Part shown: positions 35,501 through 47,934 of the stretch, piece by piece
How the letters are laid out: every line of letters begins with the position of its first letter
Position numbering within the stretch: position 1 is the first letter of the stretch
Assembly: GCA_018524725.1 (NCBI GenBank)
Contig: JAEUWP010000402.1
Coordinates: 186,001 to 250,000, forward strand
Reading direction: 5' to 3'
Length of the DNA stretch: 64,000 nucleotides
From: Podaxis mareebaensis
Taxonomy: Eukaryota; Basidiomycota; Agaricomycetes; Agaricales; Agaricaceae
Program-made: the position numbers and the translations under genes
Notes under the pieces: generated by a model
What the model was told of the DNA's origin: nothing
Seen by the model: only the letters and a program-made list of their open reading frames with translations
Database searches by the model: none

Positions 35501-36053
35501 TCATCGAGTGGCGCCCTCATGGATCTCGGGGTCCAGATGACACCATTCGAAATACTTAAAAGATCTTCAAAGGGAGGAGAGAATGGGTTTGAAAGTACGT
35601 GTGCGGCGCTGGTTAGACGTTAATCAATGGCTTGTATTGGATGCGATGAGAGGTGGGGTTGTTGGCATCAGCAAGCGCAGCAGGTGATCGTGATGAGTGG
35701 TGGACAACGAACGGTTATTCGTTAGGTGCAGCCTGGATAAAGCTTGGGGGCGAGGTGGGCCCGTGCAGGCTAGACAGGCTTCGCGACTAAGTGGATCAGC
35801 GCTATGTTACTCCCTTACTTTTGCGATCGAATGCTACATTCGCTTGGCTGGTAATCCTAACCCTGTTACTTCACTTATTCTCTTCTCTGTCAGAATTAAC
35901 ATGTACCACCTTGAGCCATAGACATATCTCTTGTAATTCTCCAAGCTATATGATATGCCGGCCACCACATACATCTCACGATATTAGAAAACACGGGAGA
36001 ATATGATTATAGAGTGTGTAGTAAATCCATCCCAAACATGACATGCATCCTAT
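35501..36053. other. Unassigned spacer before the N7 3' end
   Basis: I found no gene or repeat match that I can support in this stretch. Confidence 0.3.
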
Positions 36054-39000
36054 TCAATGATGAAAAATCATGCTAAAGCTGCAATAATTCGGGCAGATTA
36101 ACAACCGAAATATATATTCAATATTCTCAGACACACGTACATTGCTGAGGATCTTCTTGACACGGTCCAAGTCGACGAATGCTTCAGCGCGTTGCAACAT
36201 CGCGTACCGCCACCTCTCGTGCACCAGATAATCCTTGACCTTGTTTCTGTGCCCGTTGTCAAGTCCCACGAATTCTGGTCTCTGTAATATCTGCGCACAG
36301 GTTGGTCGACTTTCAGGCTTGAATGCGCAGCACGACCTAATCAAGTCCCACATTGTGTCGTCGATCTGGTCGATATCCAGTTTTGGGTTCCCCGAAGGTC
36401 GAGTCGGTAAGACACCCCTGACCAGCTTTCCGATCACTTGGGAATCTGTCCGGCAATCGTCAAACGGTATACGCCGCGTCATGATCTGACCCTCCTGAGT
36501 GCAACATTCCAGAATTTGAGAGCACCCATACCTCGTAGCAGACCATGCCAAAAGCCCATACATCACTCGCGAAGGTTGGCCGGTGTCCGTCATCCTCCAG
36601 TCGTTCAGGAGAAATCCAGCGGAGCGTATAACGTTTGGTAGTACAGGGTTCTATTGTCTCGTCACAGATAGTCGAGTGTTTGAAGTCAGTGATGCAAGCC
36701 CCCCCAGATTCATTCACAAGAACATTTATCTGTAATCCTTATGAGTTAGGGCATAGAATGATCTGGCGAGAGAATGAAGTACCCCTTTAAGATCACCATG
36801 AGCTATCCCCTCACTGTGCAGATATTCGAGACCGCAGGCCACGTCATAAATCTTGAAACAAATGGGATCAATCGAGCACGTCGCAGCATAGGAAAGGAAT
36901 GGTACTCACAAGAGATTTGCGACTTATAAGGGGGTTGACTTTGAGGTATTCAATGGCGTTGCCATTAGTCATCCAGGGGGATACGAAGCAGGGAGGTCTA
37001 TCGATTGCGGCATAAAGGAAACTAATGCCGTGGAGAGGTAAGATGTTGGGGTGGTGGAGTTGCCCCCATAGGACAGCTCGCTTGCCAAAAGACTGGTGGC
37101 GAGTTAATAGTGGATCAGAAATGCGCAGGGTAAAGAAACGAGCCTCGAATATTTGCCGCCGCAATTTGCTCGATGACCGCATGACCTTCAAACATAGGTT
37201 CTGCTCGCCATAACGACCCTGGCAAACTCCAGAGAAGCCTTTCATGCCAACGACTCCCTCCAAGGCAGGGATGTGTTTCAAAATGTAACACCGAGGCAAA
37301 AGCATTGAGGTCCCAACGAGGTTACCGAGTGTATGGAGAACCAATTTCTGAAAGCCGCGTGTTGCAGGTTCTGAATGTATAAGCATCTGCAAAAAATGAG
37401 ACCTGTAGCCCAAAGGCCCACGGACGTTCATGCTCACCCAGGATAAGTAGTCTATCATCATTTGCGCGCTATTGCCCCTCAGGCTCTGCAATGCCTGCCT
37501 CCTCTCACAGTTCTTCAACACCTGGGTGAGGTCTGCAATGCTCAACATCTGCGATGGAATCAGTAGGGTATTGGGTGTGCACCGAGATGATAGGGACAGA
37601 TACCTCATCTCGCCCAAGCAGGGTGACCTTACTACCATTTCCACGGATAATGTACATTTTTTTCGGGGCATTTGAAAATCGATCCTCTTGAGTTGTGGAG
37701 GCTGGTCCTGTGGAGCTTGAGTGGATGAGTTTAGAGCGCCAGTTTTCGGGTATCTGTGACGTGTGGTAAAGATTGGACCATCGAAAGTGATAGGCCTGCG
37801 ATGGGACGTACCTTCTCCACGAATGCCTCCAAGTCATAACGAAACTCATTACAGAATTGGACAACAAGGCTCCAATTGAGGCTTGAAAGCCATCGCAGTA
37901 CATCAGCACCGAAATCCGTGTTCCCGACCAACATATAACAATGCCATGCAGCTGTTGAATATACCTGATCCTGCAATTTTTGTTTGGAACTAGCCCATTG
38001 AGCCAAGACGTCGATCCTGCACTCGCCTCAGATATATCTAAGTCAGTTATCCCTGGTGTCAATATCACACGCACTCACCAGGATCAGGGGTTGATGAATG
38101 ACAGAGTGTACCAATACACGCAGAATACAATCGGTTATATGTATGTTGCGTCTCGACACAGAACTCCGGAGTCGATCTTGTAGCGTCACATAGGAAATCG
38201 CTAAATGACGCATGGTAGATCGACAGATGGCTAGGCACTCCACTATGGGTCTCCTTTATCTCGAGGACAGAATGAAGGTCGCTGAGGGCTGCATAGACGG
38301 TCATTGGCGAGAAGTTAAGGATGGCGCAATATTTAGGGAGGTAGTCGTCATCCCCTACGTGGTGAAAATGGATGAGAAGTAACAATAATGTAGTGGGAAG
38401 GACCTCTTCCGGGATTTGCTTCATCACGGGGATGTAGAATTGATCTAAGTTCGATAGAGGGTTAGCTGAACGGCCAGTGCTGCGAGTTCTCCCCGCTTCC
38501 AGTACTAAACGGAGCTGTAGCTCGGGCCCATATGGGCCAGGACTGTGGGCGATAAATCTGATAGCACTCGCTGGATAAATAAACAACCCGGCGGACTGGC
38601 GAACGAGTTGCTGAATGTCCTCCTCAGACGGCCAAGCGATTGTCGCAGGGATGTTGTATTTGGCCCGGGTCATCCTGAATCCGTCTCGAAGATACGCTTC
38701 AATGTCCTGGTCGGCATCACGGGACACGGGAAGCGTCAGTTTCCAGCAAACTGCACTGATCTGATCCTCAGTGAAGGCAGCGACAATGTGAGGCTCTGGG
38801 CGGCTAAAGAACGCCCACAGGAAGGGAGCGCTCTTCTGAAGAACGGAAGTGATGATAGCCTCGATGATAACACGTTGGGCATCTCGACCGTCACACTCGT
38901 CAAGACCGTCGATAATTATGACCTTGTCACTGAACCCATGGTCCCGACCGCCCAACCGTGCAAGTGGTTTTACGAGCAACTCTCGGAACTGAACGGCGAT

Positions 39001-39568
39001 CGACTTTTCGAGGACAGAAGGATCATGCGCGATCTTGGCATCGATGAGGTCGCGGTATGCCTGGGATTTGGTGGAGAGCTGGTAGGCAATGGTTGATACA
39101 AATGTTGCTGAATCGTTCCTTTTATTGGGTCGCTAGAAGAAGAATGATGCGCCGAGTCTATCCTTTATGTGCTCGGCACATGTCTGCGCGAGCGCGGACT
39201 TCCCAACCCCTGCTGGTCCTTGCAACCATAGCACGCGAGCCTTGTATGTCTGCCAGTTGCCTACGCCCCAGCTAGTGATATTGCGGATGTGCTCTTCGCG
39301 AGTACCGGCAAAACATCGTGGGGGATCGCGTGCGCCAGAATCATGGATAGCTTCTAGCATCGACGCTCCCCGTAGTGCATCGATGCCTTTGCCCTCTTAT
39401 GCGGGTCGACGTTCAGTCAGTTTTCTGCACATCACCTGGTTGGTACTCACTGGGGAATGGTGCTTCACTGTGAACGATAACATTCACAGGTTTGGTAATA
39501 TGAACAGAGTTGTCCTCGAATCGACCTCCTCGGACCACAAAGTTGCGGCTTTTTTGAAAAAAGCCTAT
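36054..39568 (-). pseudogene. N7: NACHT-kinase gene with lost start codon and one nonsense codon
   Basis: This has the full-length N architecture. The motif exon reads GFFQKSRNFVVRGGRF but its ATG has become ATA (39568-39566); an in-frame ATG exists 102 bases upstream (39670). In NACHT a TAG at 39135-39133 replaces the Ser codon of FFFSRPN; the frame is otherwise open. The P-loop is GPAGVGKSALAQT and the Walker B is IIIDGLDECDG. The linker intron GTATCTG...TCGCAG is intact and phase-compatible. The kinase has CLKVM, HGDLK and DFK, so both functional Asp residues are present, as well as the tail with SFSMIFHH ending at 36054. With a single nonsense codon this is a young pseudogene, or an allele of a functional gene. 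It is most similar to N3 and sits in the direct duplicate of the N3 block. Confidence 0.75.
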
Positions 39569-39890
39569 TGAAGGCGGTGGCAGGTTGGAGTATGTGTCTG
39601 AGAACAGGCGGTGGATGACAGAGGGCAAGGAAGCACCACGGCGGCATGTTACTGGTCCACAACAACCCATAACGCAGGCAAGTGCCGAGCTGCTGACGCT
39701 GCTGAATACTGAGCGCGACTATTTCAATAGCGATCGTCGGCACATCGATCATCGCTTCTTCGCCCACCACCTTCAAGTCACGAGATGGGATTGCGAATGA
39801 CAGTCTCTCAATACCCTTTCCGTGCTAAGATTTTTTGTCCATAAAGCCGCGAAACGCGTTATCCCTTTCCTCGAACAAAGTACAACCCTG
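39569..39890. promoter_or_regulatory. Divergent N7/S7a promoter segment
   Basis: A 320 bp spacer with the blocks GTGCCGAGC (about 39681), TTTCAATAGCGATCGTCGG (39720-39739) and CATCGCTTCTTCGCCCACCA (about 39751), shared in order with the N2 and N3 upstream segments. Confidence 0.45.
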
Positions 39891-40250
39891 GTTGACCCAA
39901 CAACGCCTTCAGAAAATGCGGCGAACTCTATTCCAATTAGCCACGATGGTATTGCCAGCCTTTCCCTCGCTTCCTTAGGCGACAATCCTACCTCTCTTCC
40001 GTCAAGGCCTGTCAGCGAGAGGTCGTGAGGAAATCAAGGCTAGTGATGTATCCCTTGGTACTTGTCGCGGAACATGGCGGTGGCCTCAGACCCCGCACAA
40101 ACCACATGTCTGCGGCGGGGGCGCAAGCACGTTGCGACGCCAACCTACGAAGTCATTGTACCACCAGACCAATGACGAATTCATACTGCGATATTTGCAA
40201 CGTGGACGCTTGTCGGTACAGTCTCTCAACTGCACATCCGCCGTGTTGAC
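39891..40250 (+). pseudogene. S7a: decayed S-family copy, head-to-head with N7
   Basis: The block TTPSENAANSIP with HDGIASLSLASLGDNPTSL is in an open frame that starts upstream (ATG 39822) and ends at 40028. DNA similarity to S5 and S2a continues beyond, with frame changes. It is broken, in the same order as S2a. Confidence 0.5.
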
Positions 40251-40800
40251 GCCAACTTCCGTTGATTCTCTTCTAGGGCGGCTTCGTCAAGCCATGCGCA
40301 GCAACACCTGTATCTCGGGGCGTCATTGGTCAACAATAATTGGTCGTACCAGGAAACCCTACTGTTTTCAAGGGTGTTCGGGAGATACAGGACGCCCGGT
40401 TGAAGGTTGATGAACGAATTTGTATGTGTACTCGAACTGCCTGCCTACCAAGGACCGACATCCCCGGATAGAAGGTAGCGTGGACCCTTTGAAATTCTCT
40501 CTGGTTCCATTCGGCCTGACAGATAATCATATAGCGGGCGTCACTGCTGGAGTCGGCAAAAGAGCACCAAAAGGTTGGTGGGAAGAGAATGCAACAAGAA
40601 AGCCATGCGTGTGTCAAAAGGAGAGTGAAAGCGAGGATGCACCAGCACATAAAGATTCCAAAACAGACATCCCAACGTCCCACCCTCACACTCCCGAACC
40701 CGAAGACTCCTCCTAACTACCCGCATTCTCTTGCGCAACCGCCATTCGACACACCGCATATATTGCCCTCTCCGTCTCTGTGAAAGCTGCCTCTATGCAC
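40251..40800 (+). repeat. R7 repeat, matches R2
   Basis: This matches R2 (10990-11620) in order, including the VREIQDARLKVDERI block (about 40375), the SLVPFGLTDNHIAGV block (about 40500) and the 3' segment with CGCCATTCGACACACCGC-type sequence near 40740. Frames are interrupted. Confidence 0.45.
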
Positions 40801-40949
40801 TCGGATCAGTCCTTACTAGCGATAATTTCTGCAGGGTTCCCACGGCTAGGTGACTCCTCGTCCGGAATAATTATAGCAATTGCTTAGACTAACTCCCAAG
40901 CGGACAGGTTTCTACTCAAAAACCCTTTCGCCCATTGGCGCCGACATAG

Positions 40950-41357
40950 CTCTACACAAAGGGACCCGGAATACATAACGCTCGTCGCAGCAACCTCCAC
41001 TTGGACTTTATTGCTCCTCAAATGACAATCTTAACCCGTCTGTCCAAATCCATCAGCTCAACGAAGTGGTTGAAGGTTGTGATATATAGTTGACCAGTGG
41101 CGCTGGCGACAATTATGACTCAGGGGGCGACGACGAAGACTCTAAACGGCTCGAGACTATGCATCTGCAGTCAGAACAACGGGTGCACCTCGCAAGCCTA
41201 CGGGGTCATTTTCTTCGAACGCTCTGGCTACTTCAACGCACCCCAAAACGAGTTTGACAGAGAGATAACTTCGTCAAGGGCCTCATCTTGTTTCACGCCG
41301 GACCCATTGGCCTGAGCGTCGCCGCTGGAGCCGCCGAGGCAGGGCTCGAGGATTGAA
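40950..41357 (+). pseudogene. S7b: second S copy of the N7 block
   Basis: It reads the acidic block TSGAGDNYDSGGDDEDSKRLE (part of it) from about 41092. The C-terminal HAGPIGLSVAAGAAEAGLED ends with a stop at 41357. Upstream blocks contain stops. It is the direct-repeat partner of S3. Confidence 0.5.
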
Positions 41358-41990
41358 ATATTGATGGACGGAGAAGGCACCAAGAAACTCAGTTGAGCGT
41401 CAAAAGAGGACAGAGAAGGCAAGGCGAAGATGAGATGAAGACATACGGACGTCCAGTTCCCCCCTCCTCTCGTAGACACATTATATGTCCTATACATCTT
41501 TCAAATATGATTTCTAAACTTTCTTTCCAGGCCCACACTTACATGAGAAGAGCGCTTATATCTGGTGTATACTCTCATGGTTTAAGTGTAAGGCAACTAG
41601 CGGATATCGAGCAGGCGTCCGAACAAACGAAAGTTAGGATAACATTTTCGAATAATGTAAAGAACATATGTGCCTACAAGAGCAGCAGCGGGTCATCCAA
41701 CCCCGGCCATGTATAACGCGATGAAAAATATGACGCGCGGGATTTTTATGCAGAATATACACCATATCCTCTGGTTGCGTGATACTGGTGTTTACTGGTC
41801 CATGAGCGAACGTAAGTGGCATAAGGTTATGGCTATTTGAAAAAAAAAGACGATGAGGGACATGAACGAGAACAACTTGTGGACGATAGAACATCCAGGA
41901 AGGTCGAGGTCCGACCATCCATTTGGTGCTAACTATGAGTAGCCGAAGCACGAGGGGCAAGGGCAATACGAACATGGCTCTACTTCTCGC
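41358..41990. repeat. Q7 repeat unit, direct copy of Q3
   Basis: This matches 20435-21040 in order and orientation. No conserved frame. Confidence 0.55.
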
Positions 41991-42720
41991 GAATGCCGGG
42001 CCTCCCGAGCTCGAGCTCCTTTTCGACTATTTCTCTGTCGAGCTTGATGGCCATAGATACCCCCAACTTCAACTGTGAACCAGCGGAACTCAGTAGCGGT
42101 GATGCACCTGACGACGAACGATACTGATTTCGCACTAGCCAGCTAGTTCCACATCAACACTGCATGACATGGAATAAGAACACACACCGTCCGTATGCAG
42201 CCAAGCTCTGACCAGGATTGCGAACGCATCAAAGGTATACCTACCTCTCTTCCTATACCTTTGTCTATGTTACGACTCGGCCCCAGGCACGCAAGCTGAG
42301 CGAATGACGTGAACGACACAAAGGGCGCGAATAGCAGTAGAGTTTCATGGGTTGTAACACCGAGCGTAGAGTCCATGTCGTCTGTCTGGAGGGGCTTGTC
42401 ATAGGGCGTGAAGGAGGTATCCAAGCGAGTGTGTTGGGTATCATATCACACGACCACTAGAAACGGAGGCAGGATGTGATGCAGAGGCGGAGGTGGTCCT
42501 GACAGAGGTGGAAACGAACATGTGTGCGTATGAAGTATTAGAGCCTCTAGAGCACTGTCGTTCAGAGCTATTCGGTCCTTACTGAGAACACACGACTTTG
42601 CGGACGTGGCCCGTGACTCTGGATGCACCCTTAGCAGCGAGGCGTAAGCCTGGTATGGCATTCGAAGGTGGATGCGGACGTGGAGACAATGGATACAAAC
42701 GAAAAGGGCGTGGATACATA
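41991..42720 (-). pseudogene. F: diverged A-family fragment, direct copy of E
   Basis: The exon 1-intron-exon 2 junction of the A family is again visible at about 42190-42130, and exon 1 remnants run to about 42665. It is decayed like E. It is the last A-family trace and marks the right end of the duplicated region. Confidence 0.55.
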
Positions 42721-43825
42721 TGCAGATTCGGTGGTTGGTGGGGCGGCCAGGGTATCTTTTTTGGATGTCCAAGTTAGCAAGCCAAAAGACGCTGCTAGGC
42801 CATTTCCATGCGGGCTCAAGCAGCCATGACGTACAGCAGTGGCGTGATCTAACCCTTGAGGCATAGGTAAAGGAGTGTTATCAGTTGGAAAGAAACCGTC
42901 GCCCATTCTCACGCTCTTACCAAATCTGTTTCAACCCCCTCTAGCGTCTATCAGTGAAGTTAACTGACTGCATGCTGGTCAGGGATGGATTCCATGAACG
43001 CTGTCCACCAAACTCAATATCTCCGTTTTGATACTACTGTTGCTAGGACGGCACTCTACAATCAGTTGCTCTTCAATCCAAGAGCAACACACATCGACCA
43101 TTGCGGGACAATTGCGTTAGACGTTTGTCCACGTTCAGGCTTGCGTTCCTCTACTCCGTTCTTTGTTGCATCCTCACCCACAAGGCGAAAGCGATGCATC
43201 CCCTCCCTGCGGCTGTGAAGTTTCATCAAGTTCACCACAGTCACTAGTCTTGATGAATGATTATCTGTCAGAAGAAATATCCAGCCTCAGTACAGCACTT
43301 CTTGGCCGGTAACTCTAAACCACTGGTTGACCGATTGATCAGTCAAGTACTCATCATAGATCACAACACCACAATGCATCTTGCTGCAAGCTCCCTGTTT
43401 CGTTTCCGCCAAGTCGCATCCCAAGAGGGCCAAGTCCCGCCAAGCCAGGACCCGATAGGCCCTCCCTTTTAGCCTATTCAGTCTTGATTCCTCCCTTTGG
43501 CCCAACTCATGATATGGCGACCGGGAAACAGCAACAGCAACGCTTGTCGCGGTTATAAGGGCGACAACTGGATCACGAACTCTCACTTCCTTTCTTTCTC
43601 TCATCTCTTTGTTCTTGCAACCTGCGAGCAGGTTTTTAGTCCTAAGACTTTTTTCCTGTTGGCGCTGGCATCGCACTAACCTTCATTCCATCACCTCTTC
43701 AAGCTATCGCCATCCACCAGCAGGGCTGACCGCATTCGTTTTCCAGTTGATTGTTATCTCATTATTCCAAGTTCACCTCGTCTAAACCCACCGTTCCCCG
43801 CTTCTATTCTCTGGTAGTGTAGATC
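42721..43825. promoter_or_regulatory. Upstream region of the carbonic anhydrase gene
   Basis: No gene is supported. A pyrimidine-rich stretch (CTTTCTTTCTCTCATCTCTT at about 43590-43610), typical of strongly expressed fungal promoters, lies about 220 bp upstream of the start codon. No clear TATA box was found. Confidence 0.35.
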
Positions 43826-45241
43826 ATGAAGTTCGCATTCCAGCTGCTTACAACTCTTACGGCCTTTTCTTGCACCTTCGCTCACCCAGTACACACTGGC
43901 CTTAATGCCCCTCGGGAAGTGACCATCATCGGGCGTGATCAATCTGCCAAACGCGCCGTTAATGCTACTAGTGCTGGCACAGCACCCGAGCTCCAGCTGC
44001 TCGCTGACGGGAACAAGGTGTTCCGCGACCAACTGAACAAAGACACTCCGGCGCTTCTTAAAACCTTAACGGACGACGGTCAAGGTACGTCAGCCAAGCC
44101 GAAGCCCAATGAAGTGCTCGAGCGCACATACACTTCTTCTCTTGGCTAATAACCACGAATTAAATTGATTTTAACGCCGTCTTCTCCAGCGCCTCCGTTC
44201 ATGTTTATTGGCTGCTCAGATAGTCGCGTCAGCGAGGGCACGATCTTCAACGCAAAGCCAGGCACACTCTTCACCGAGCGTAACATTGCCAACCAGTTCC
44301 TCACCACAGATTCCAACACGTAAGGGTGTTTCAATCCCTCTCTGTTATTGGCTTTCGCACTAACGAGGTGCGATTTGTCTTTAATAGGCACGCGGTCCTC
44401 TCGTATGCCGTCTCAGTACTTGGCGTCAAACACGTCATCGTAATGGGGCATTATGGCTGTGGTGGTGTTGCAGCAGCCATCGCTTCCCCACCGGCATCCT
44501 CTGTAGATGCGGCGAGTGGTGTGGTCCAGTCGTGGATTGAGCCCATTCGGGAAATATTCCGCTCCTCTCCACGACCGGAGATCGTTGAGCTCAGAGAGAA
44601 GATTAAAGGCCAAGCCCTTGTTGAGGAGCCCGATATTAGTGAACGTGAGTTCCGTTGATTTGTGTGACTTGTGTTCGCGGGATTGACGATAACGATTCAC
44701 TCGTGCAGCTGGATTCCGCGCCCTCGTCGAAGAAAATGTGAAAGCCGGTGTACGCCGTATTGCGACAGACAGTGTTATCGCCAATGTATGTCTGCATATT
44801 CTCTCATTTGTGCATGGGATAAAATCAGACCAATGCCTATTTCTCTTCTCGTAGCATTACGCCGCCCTCTCATCCTTATCTTCAGGAGGTAACAACACAA
44901 ATACCACGGCCCCGGTGGAGAGGCGTTCCGGTGGCGAATCCTTAACCCCGACCGACGTCTTCATTCACGGATGGGTCTACGATATTGAGAACGGTGAAAT
45001 TCGTGACTTGAACGTCTCTGTCGGTCCTCCTGGCAAACCCATTCCCGCCGCCCCTTTTGAGGCTGTCGTTAATGCTGCTGCCGGTACCCCCAACACTTCG
45101 GGTTCTGGAGGAGAAACGACCGAGTCGCCTGTTGTCAACTCTTCCTCATCCACCGATACTAAATCTGGTGGTGAGGTGGAGGCGAGGTGTCAGCAGTTGT
45201 GTAAGGCCAAGAGGTTCTTCTTTGGTCGGAATGCTGTTTGA
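43826..45241 (+). CDS. Secreted beta-class carbonic anhydrase
   Basis: It interconverts CO2 and bicarbonate with a zinc ion. Five exons with consistent phases (43826-44084, 44190-44319, 44388-44644, 44709-44785, 44855-45241) give 369 residues. An N-terminal signal peptide is visible (MKFAFQLLTTLTAFSCTFA), so the enzyme is probably exported. The beta-class zinc-site motifs are present: CSDSRV (Cys with the Asp-Arg pair) in exon 2 and HYGCGG (His-x2-Cys) in exon 3. The conserved blocks GTIFNAKPG, FTERNIAN and VFIHGWVYDIENG fit the family. The C-terminus extends about 85 residues beyond the catalytic fold, as a Ser/Thr/Gly-rich tail ending with a CQQLCKAKR pair of Cys. By family knowledge, secreted beta-carbonic anhydrases occur in filamentous fungi; a role in pH or CO2 supply outside the cell is inferred. 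Confidence 0.93.
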
Positions 45242-47934
45242 TAGCAGTGTGTGATACGATCGGACTGTTACTTTTGGATAGTTGTAATGGCCTGCCTAGG
45301 TGAGCGGGAGGCTTTGCGGCAGGCCGTTCACCGACGGTGGAGGTCTAATAGTATCGAGGGCGCTGTACATATACCAGATGGATAAACAGAGAGGGTTGGA
45401 TGGGATGGGTCTCCCGCCACCTTAGTAACTCGTTTTACAATCCTGGACACTTAATCGGAACAAACGAGCACCGTACAAAAGGTAATTTAACAAGCCAGAC
45501 CTTTCACCAACATATTTAAAACTCTTCACAAACCAGCAATACGGAGCTAGGTCTGACAAATCCTTTGTTTTTTTTGACAGTGTGGTATTCTATGAGCACC
45601 TGGAGGTAAAGGATTCCATGTTTCGGAATGAAAATACAGGCTACCAATTGCCGAAAATGATCTTCCATGATACTATTGCTTTTAGCTAGCTATTCAAGCA
45701 AGTTCCCCTCTCCCCCGGTGCAGATCATACTAACACAATTAATGGCTGACGATCGGCCTGGATGGCTTCTTCCCCTCTCTGATTTACTAGAGGAGCCGCC
45801 CATTCAGCAGATACGACTTCAGAATCATCCGTCCAGCGGATCCTCCCGTGGCAACCTAGCACACTATCAGCACACAACGGGCTATCCACCAATCGATAAC
45901 ATACTTCCCTATAATTGATAAACTGGACTGCGTTACCTTGTAATGTTATGGTGCACTGTAGTGAGAGCTTCAAAATCTTGTGTGGATATTTGGTCAGGGT
46001 AAAGCGGAGCAATTTGACGTCCTACCATGAGCTGTTAAACAGTACCTAGTCACCTTAGTTCCAGCAAGACACCGACCTGGATCTCGCTCATTTGACACTC
46101 GAAGTAAACAGGCTAAATCGAAGCACTCATCTTCGTAAAAACACCGTCCTAGTTTATGACTATTCTGATCTAAGGGCAGATGCCAACATATTCAAAACCT
46201 TATCCTTCGAAACTTACCCCTACGGCACCGCAAATCCTAATAAGTACACACCGCTCCATCACACCGCGATCTAATAATAGACATTCCATCAGACTTCAAC
46301 AAATCAAGGACAAAGATATTATGTAAGGACCCAACAGCACACGACCAAACCCCTTACATCCGAGTCTCCTGGATCCACGCCCACCCTCCACAAGTTTTTG
46401 ACATACCGTGGCAAGGATCACGCAAAATCACATCAAGAATCGACAACCACAGATCAAGGATCATTCCGTTCCCGCCTGTCTCTGCTCCCCTGCCCCCGTG
46501 CCCAGTCTTGCCCGCTCCACCGCCAACGTAAACAACCCATAAGGTTGAGAGCCCATCACGAAAGTCCAGAAGCCCACCCGCGTAAATCTTCAAGAACATT
46601 CGCAACCGACCACTGGCAACGGTCGCCCGCAAGGATCAACACTCCGTGTCCGTCCACCCCGGATCCAAGGTCCCCTCCAAAAACCGTTTACTCATTCCCA
46701 TCTGCCCTCGAGGGTTTGGAAGTGTCACCGACGATGTCGAATTTGACACTCAGTGTTTCCCAGCTTTGCCGCGACAACGCAGACTCTCCAACTTGAGGTT
46801 ATAGTGTGCCCGACAACAAGGCACTGATACTTTGTTACAACCTGACAATGCTGGCATCCATACCGTTGGGTTCCTATTCAGTAGATAACAAACCCGGATC
46901 TAACGGACGTAACGACGGCCCTACTACACACACACAACGCCCCACGCGCACGAATCCCTGCTCGACGGTTGTCTGGAGACGCCAGGACAAGGCCCATATG
47001 CGCGTCATCCAGATTTACCGCCTTACATACAATTCTCTTGTCTAATGCATAGAAGCATGGCGTTCCTTAGGCGCCGAGTCCAGAAAAGTTGTACATGATG
47101 TTCATCACGCCACTTGAGATTTCTCATGGTTATCCGCAGTCAAACCTTCGAAGTCTTTCGTTCCGACGAGCGTGGATTCACCCACTGGCCGTCTAGTCGT
47201 GTAATTCCACAGCCACATCTGGCCTCGAACTCCATGCACCCTCCCACAGCTGCAGGTGTGTCAAGGGAAAATCAAATTCTTGGTGTACTACACGTTCAAA
47301 ATACACTGAAATATATTGACGCGCATCGGGGTGAGAACCCGAGAAGGCTTTAAACCGGCACTGGGTACCAAGTGTGGTGTGCGTTAATTGATGCCGTATT
47401 CAGAGGTTATTTTATTCCCGATATACAGCAAGGGATAAAAACAAAGAACAAACAAATCTATAACGCCTTTACCTTCTAGTACATTACAAGGGAGTTTTTG
47501 TTGTGTTGCCAACGAACTATCTACGTCCTGCGGTGCATTATATTTCTTCCCAAATCTCGCGAATCCCCATTCCGAGAACACGACAGATAGCGTAAAAGAA
47601 AAAGTCGCACGAAGACGATCACAGAGAGATGGTTGTGCGTCACCGGAAATGCAAAGTAGTGTTGTTTTGATTTGGTTGTTTATTTGTTTTTTGGTATTGA
47701 TGCCATTGAGTTGGAAAATGAACATAGCTGAAAGATGATGTCCCAATAAACATAGCCAGAGGATGCGACGGAGATGAAAGGGAAGGGTATCCGAGATCGT
47801 ATATCCGATGAGTTGTATTTCACAACATTCAGGCAACCAGAATGAACGAGAATATCGAAGCGCGGCCAGAACAATGCGTACGATGGAAGGGCAAAAGAAT
47901 GTAGTGTCAATTTCCTTTCCCGCTGGAACGGGCT
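45242..47934. other. Intergenic, about 2.7 kb, no gene seen
   Basis: It contains the 3' region of the carbonic anhydrase gene and the 3' region of the membrane protein gene. A Pro/Ser-coding-like stretch around 46400-46800 is open on the plus strand, but lacks family resemblance and splice logic, so I do not call it. Confidence 0.4.

Larger units (their letters stand above)
36054..42720. repeat. Direct duplication, right copy (N7-S7a-R7-S7b-Q7-F)
   Basis: The more complete copy of the block; see 15947-21985. Confidence 0.7.

Noticed and set aside
46354..46796. Open frames on both strands, Pro/Arg-rich
   Set aside because: They overlap each other, have no recognised block, and no splice partners.
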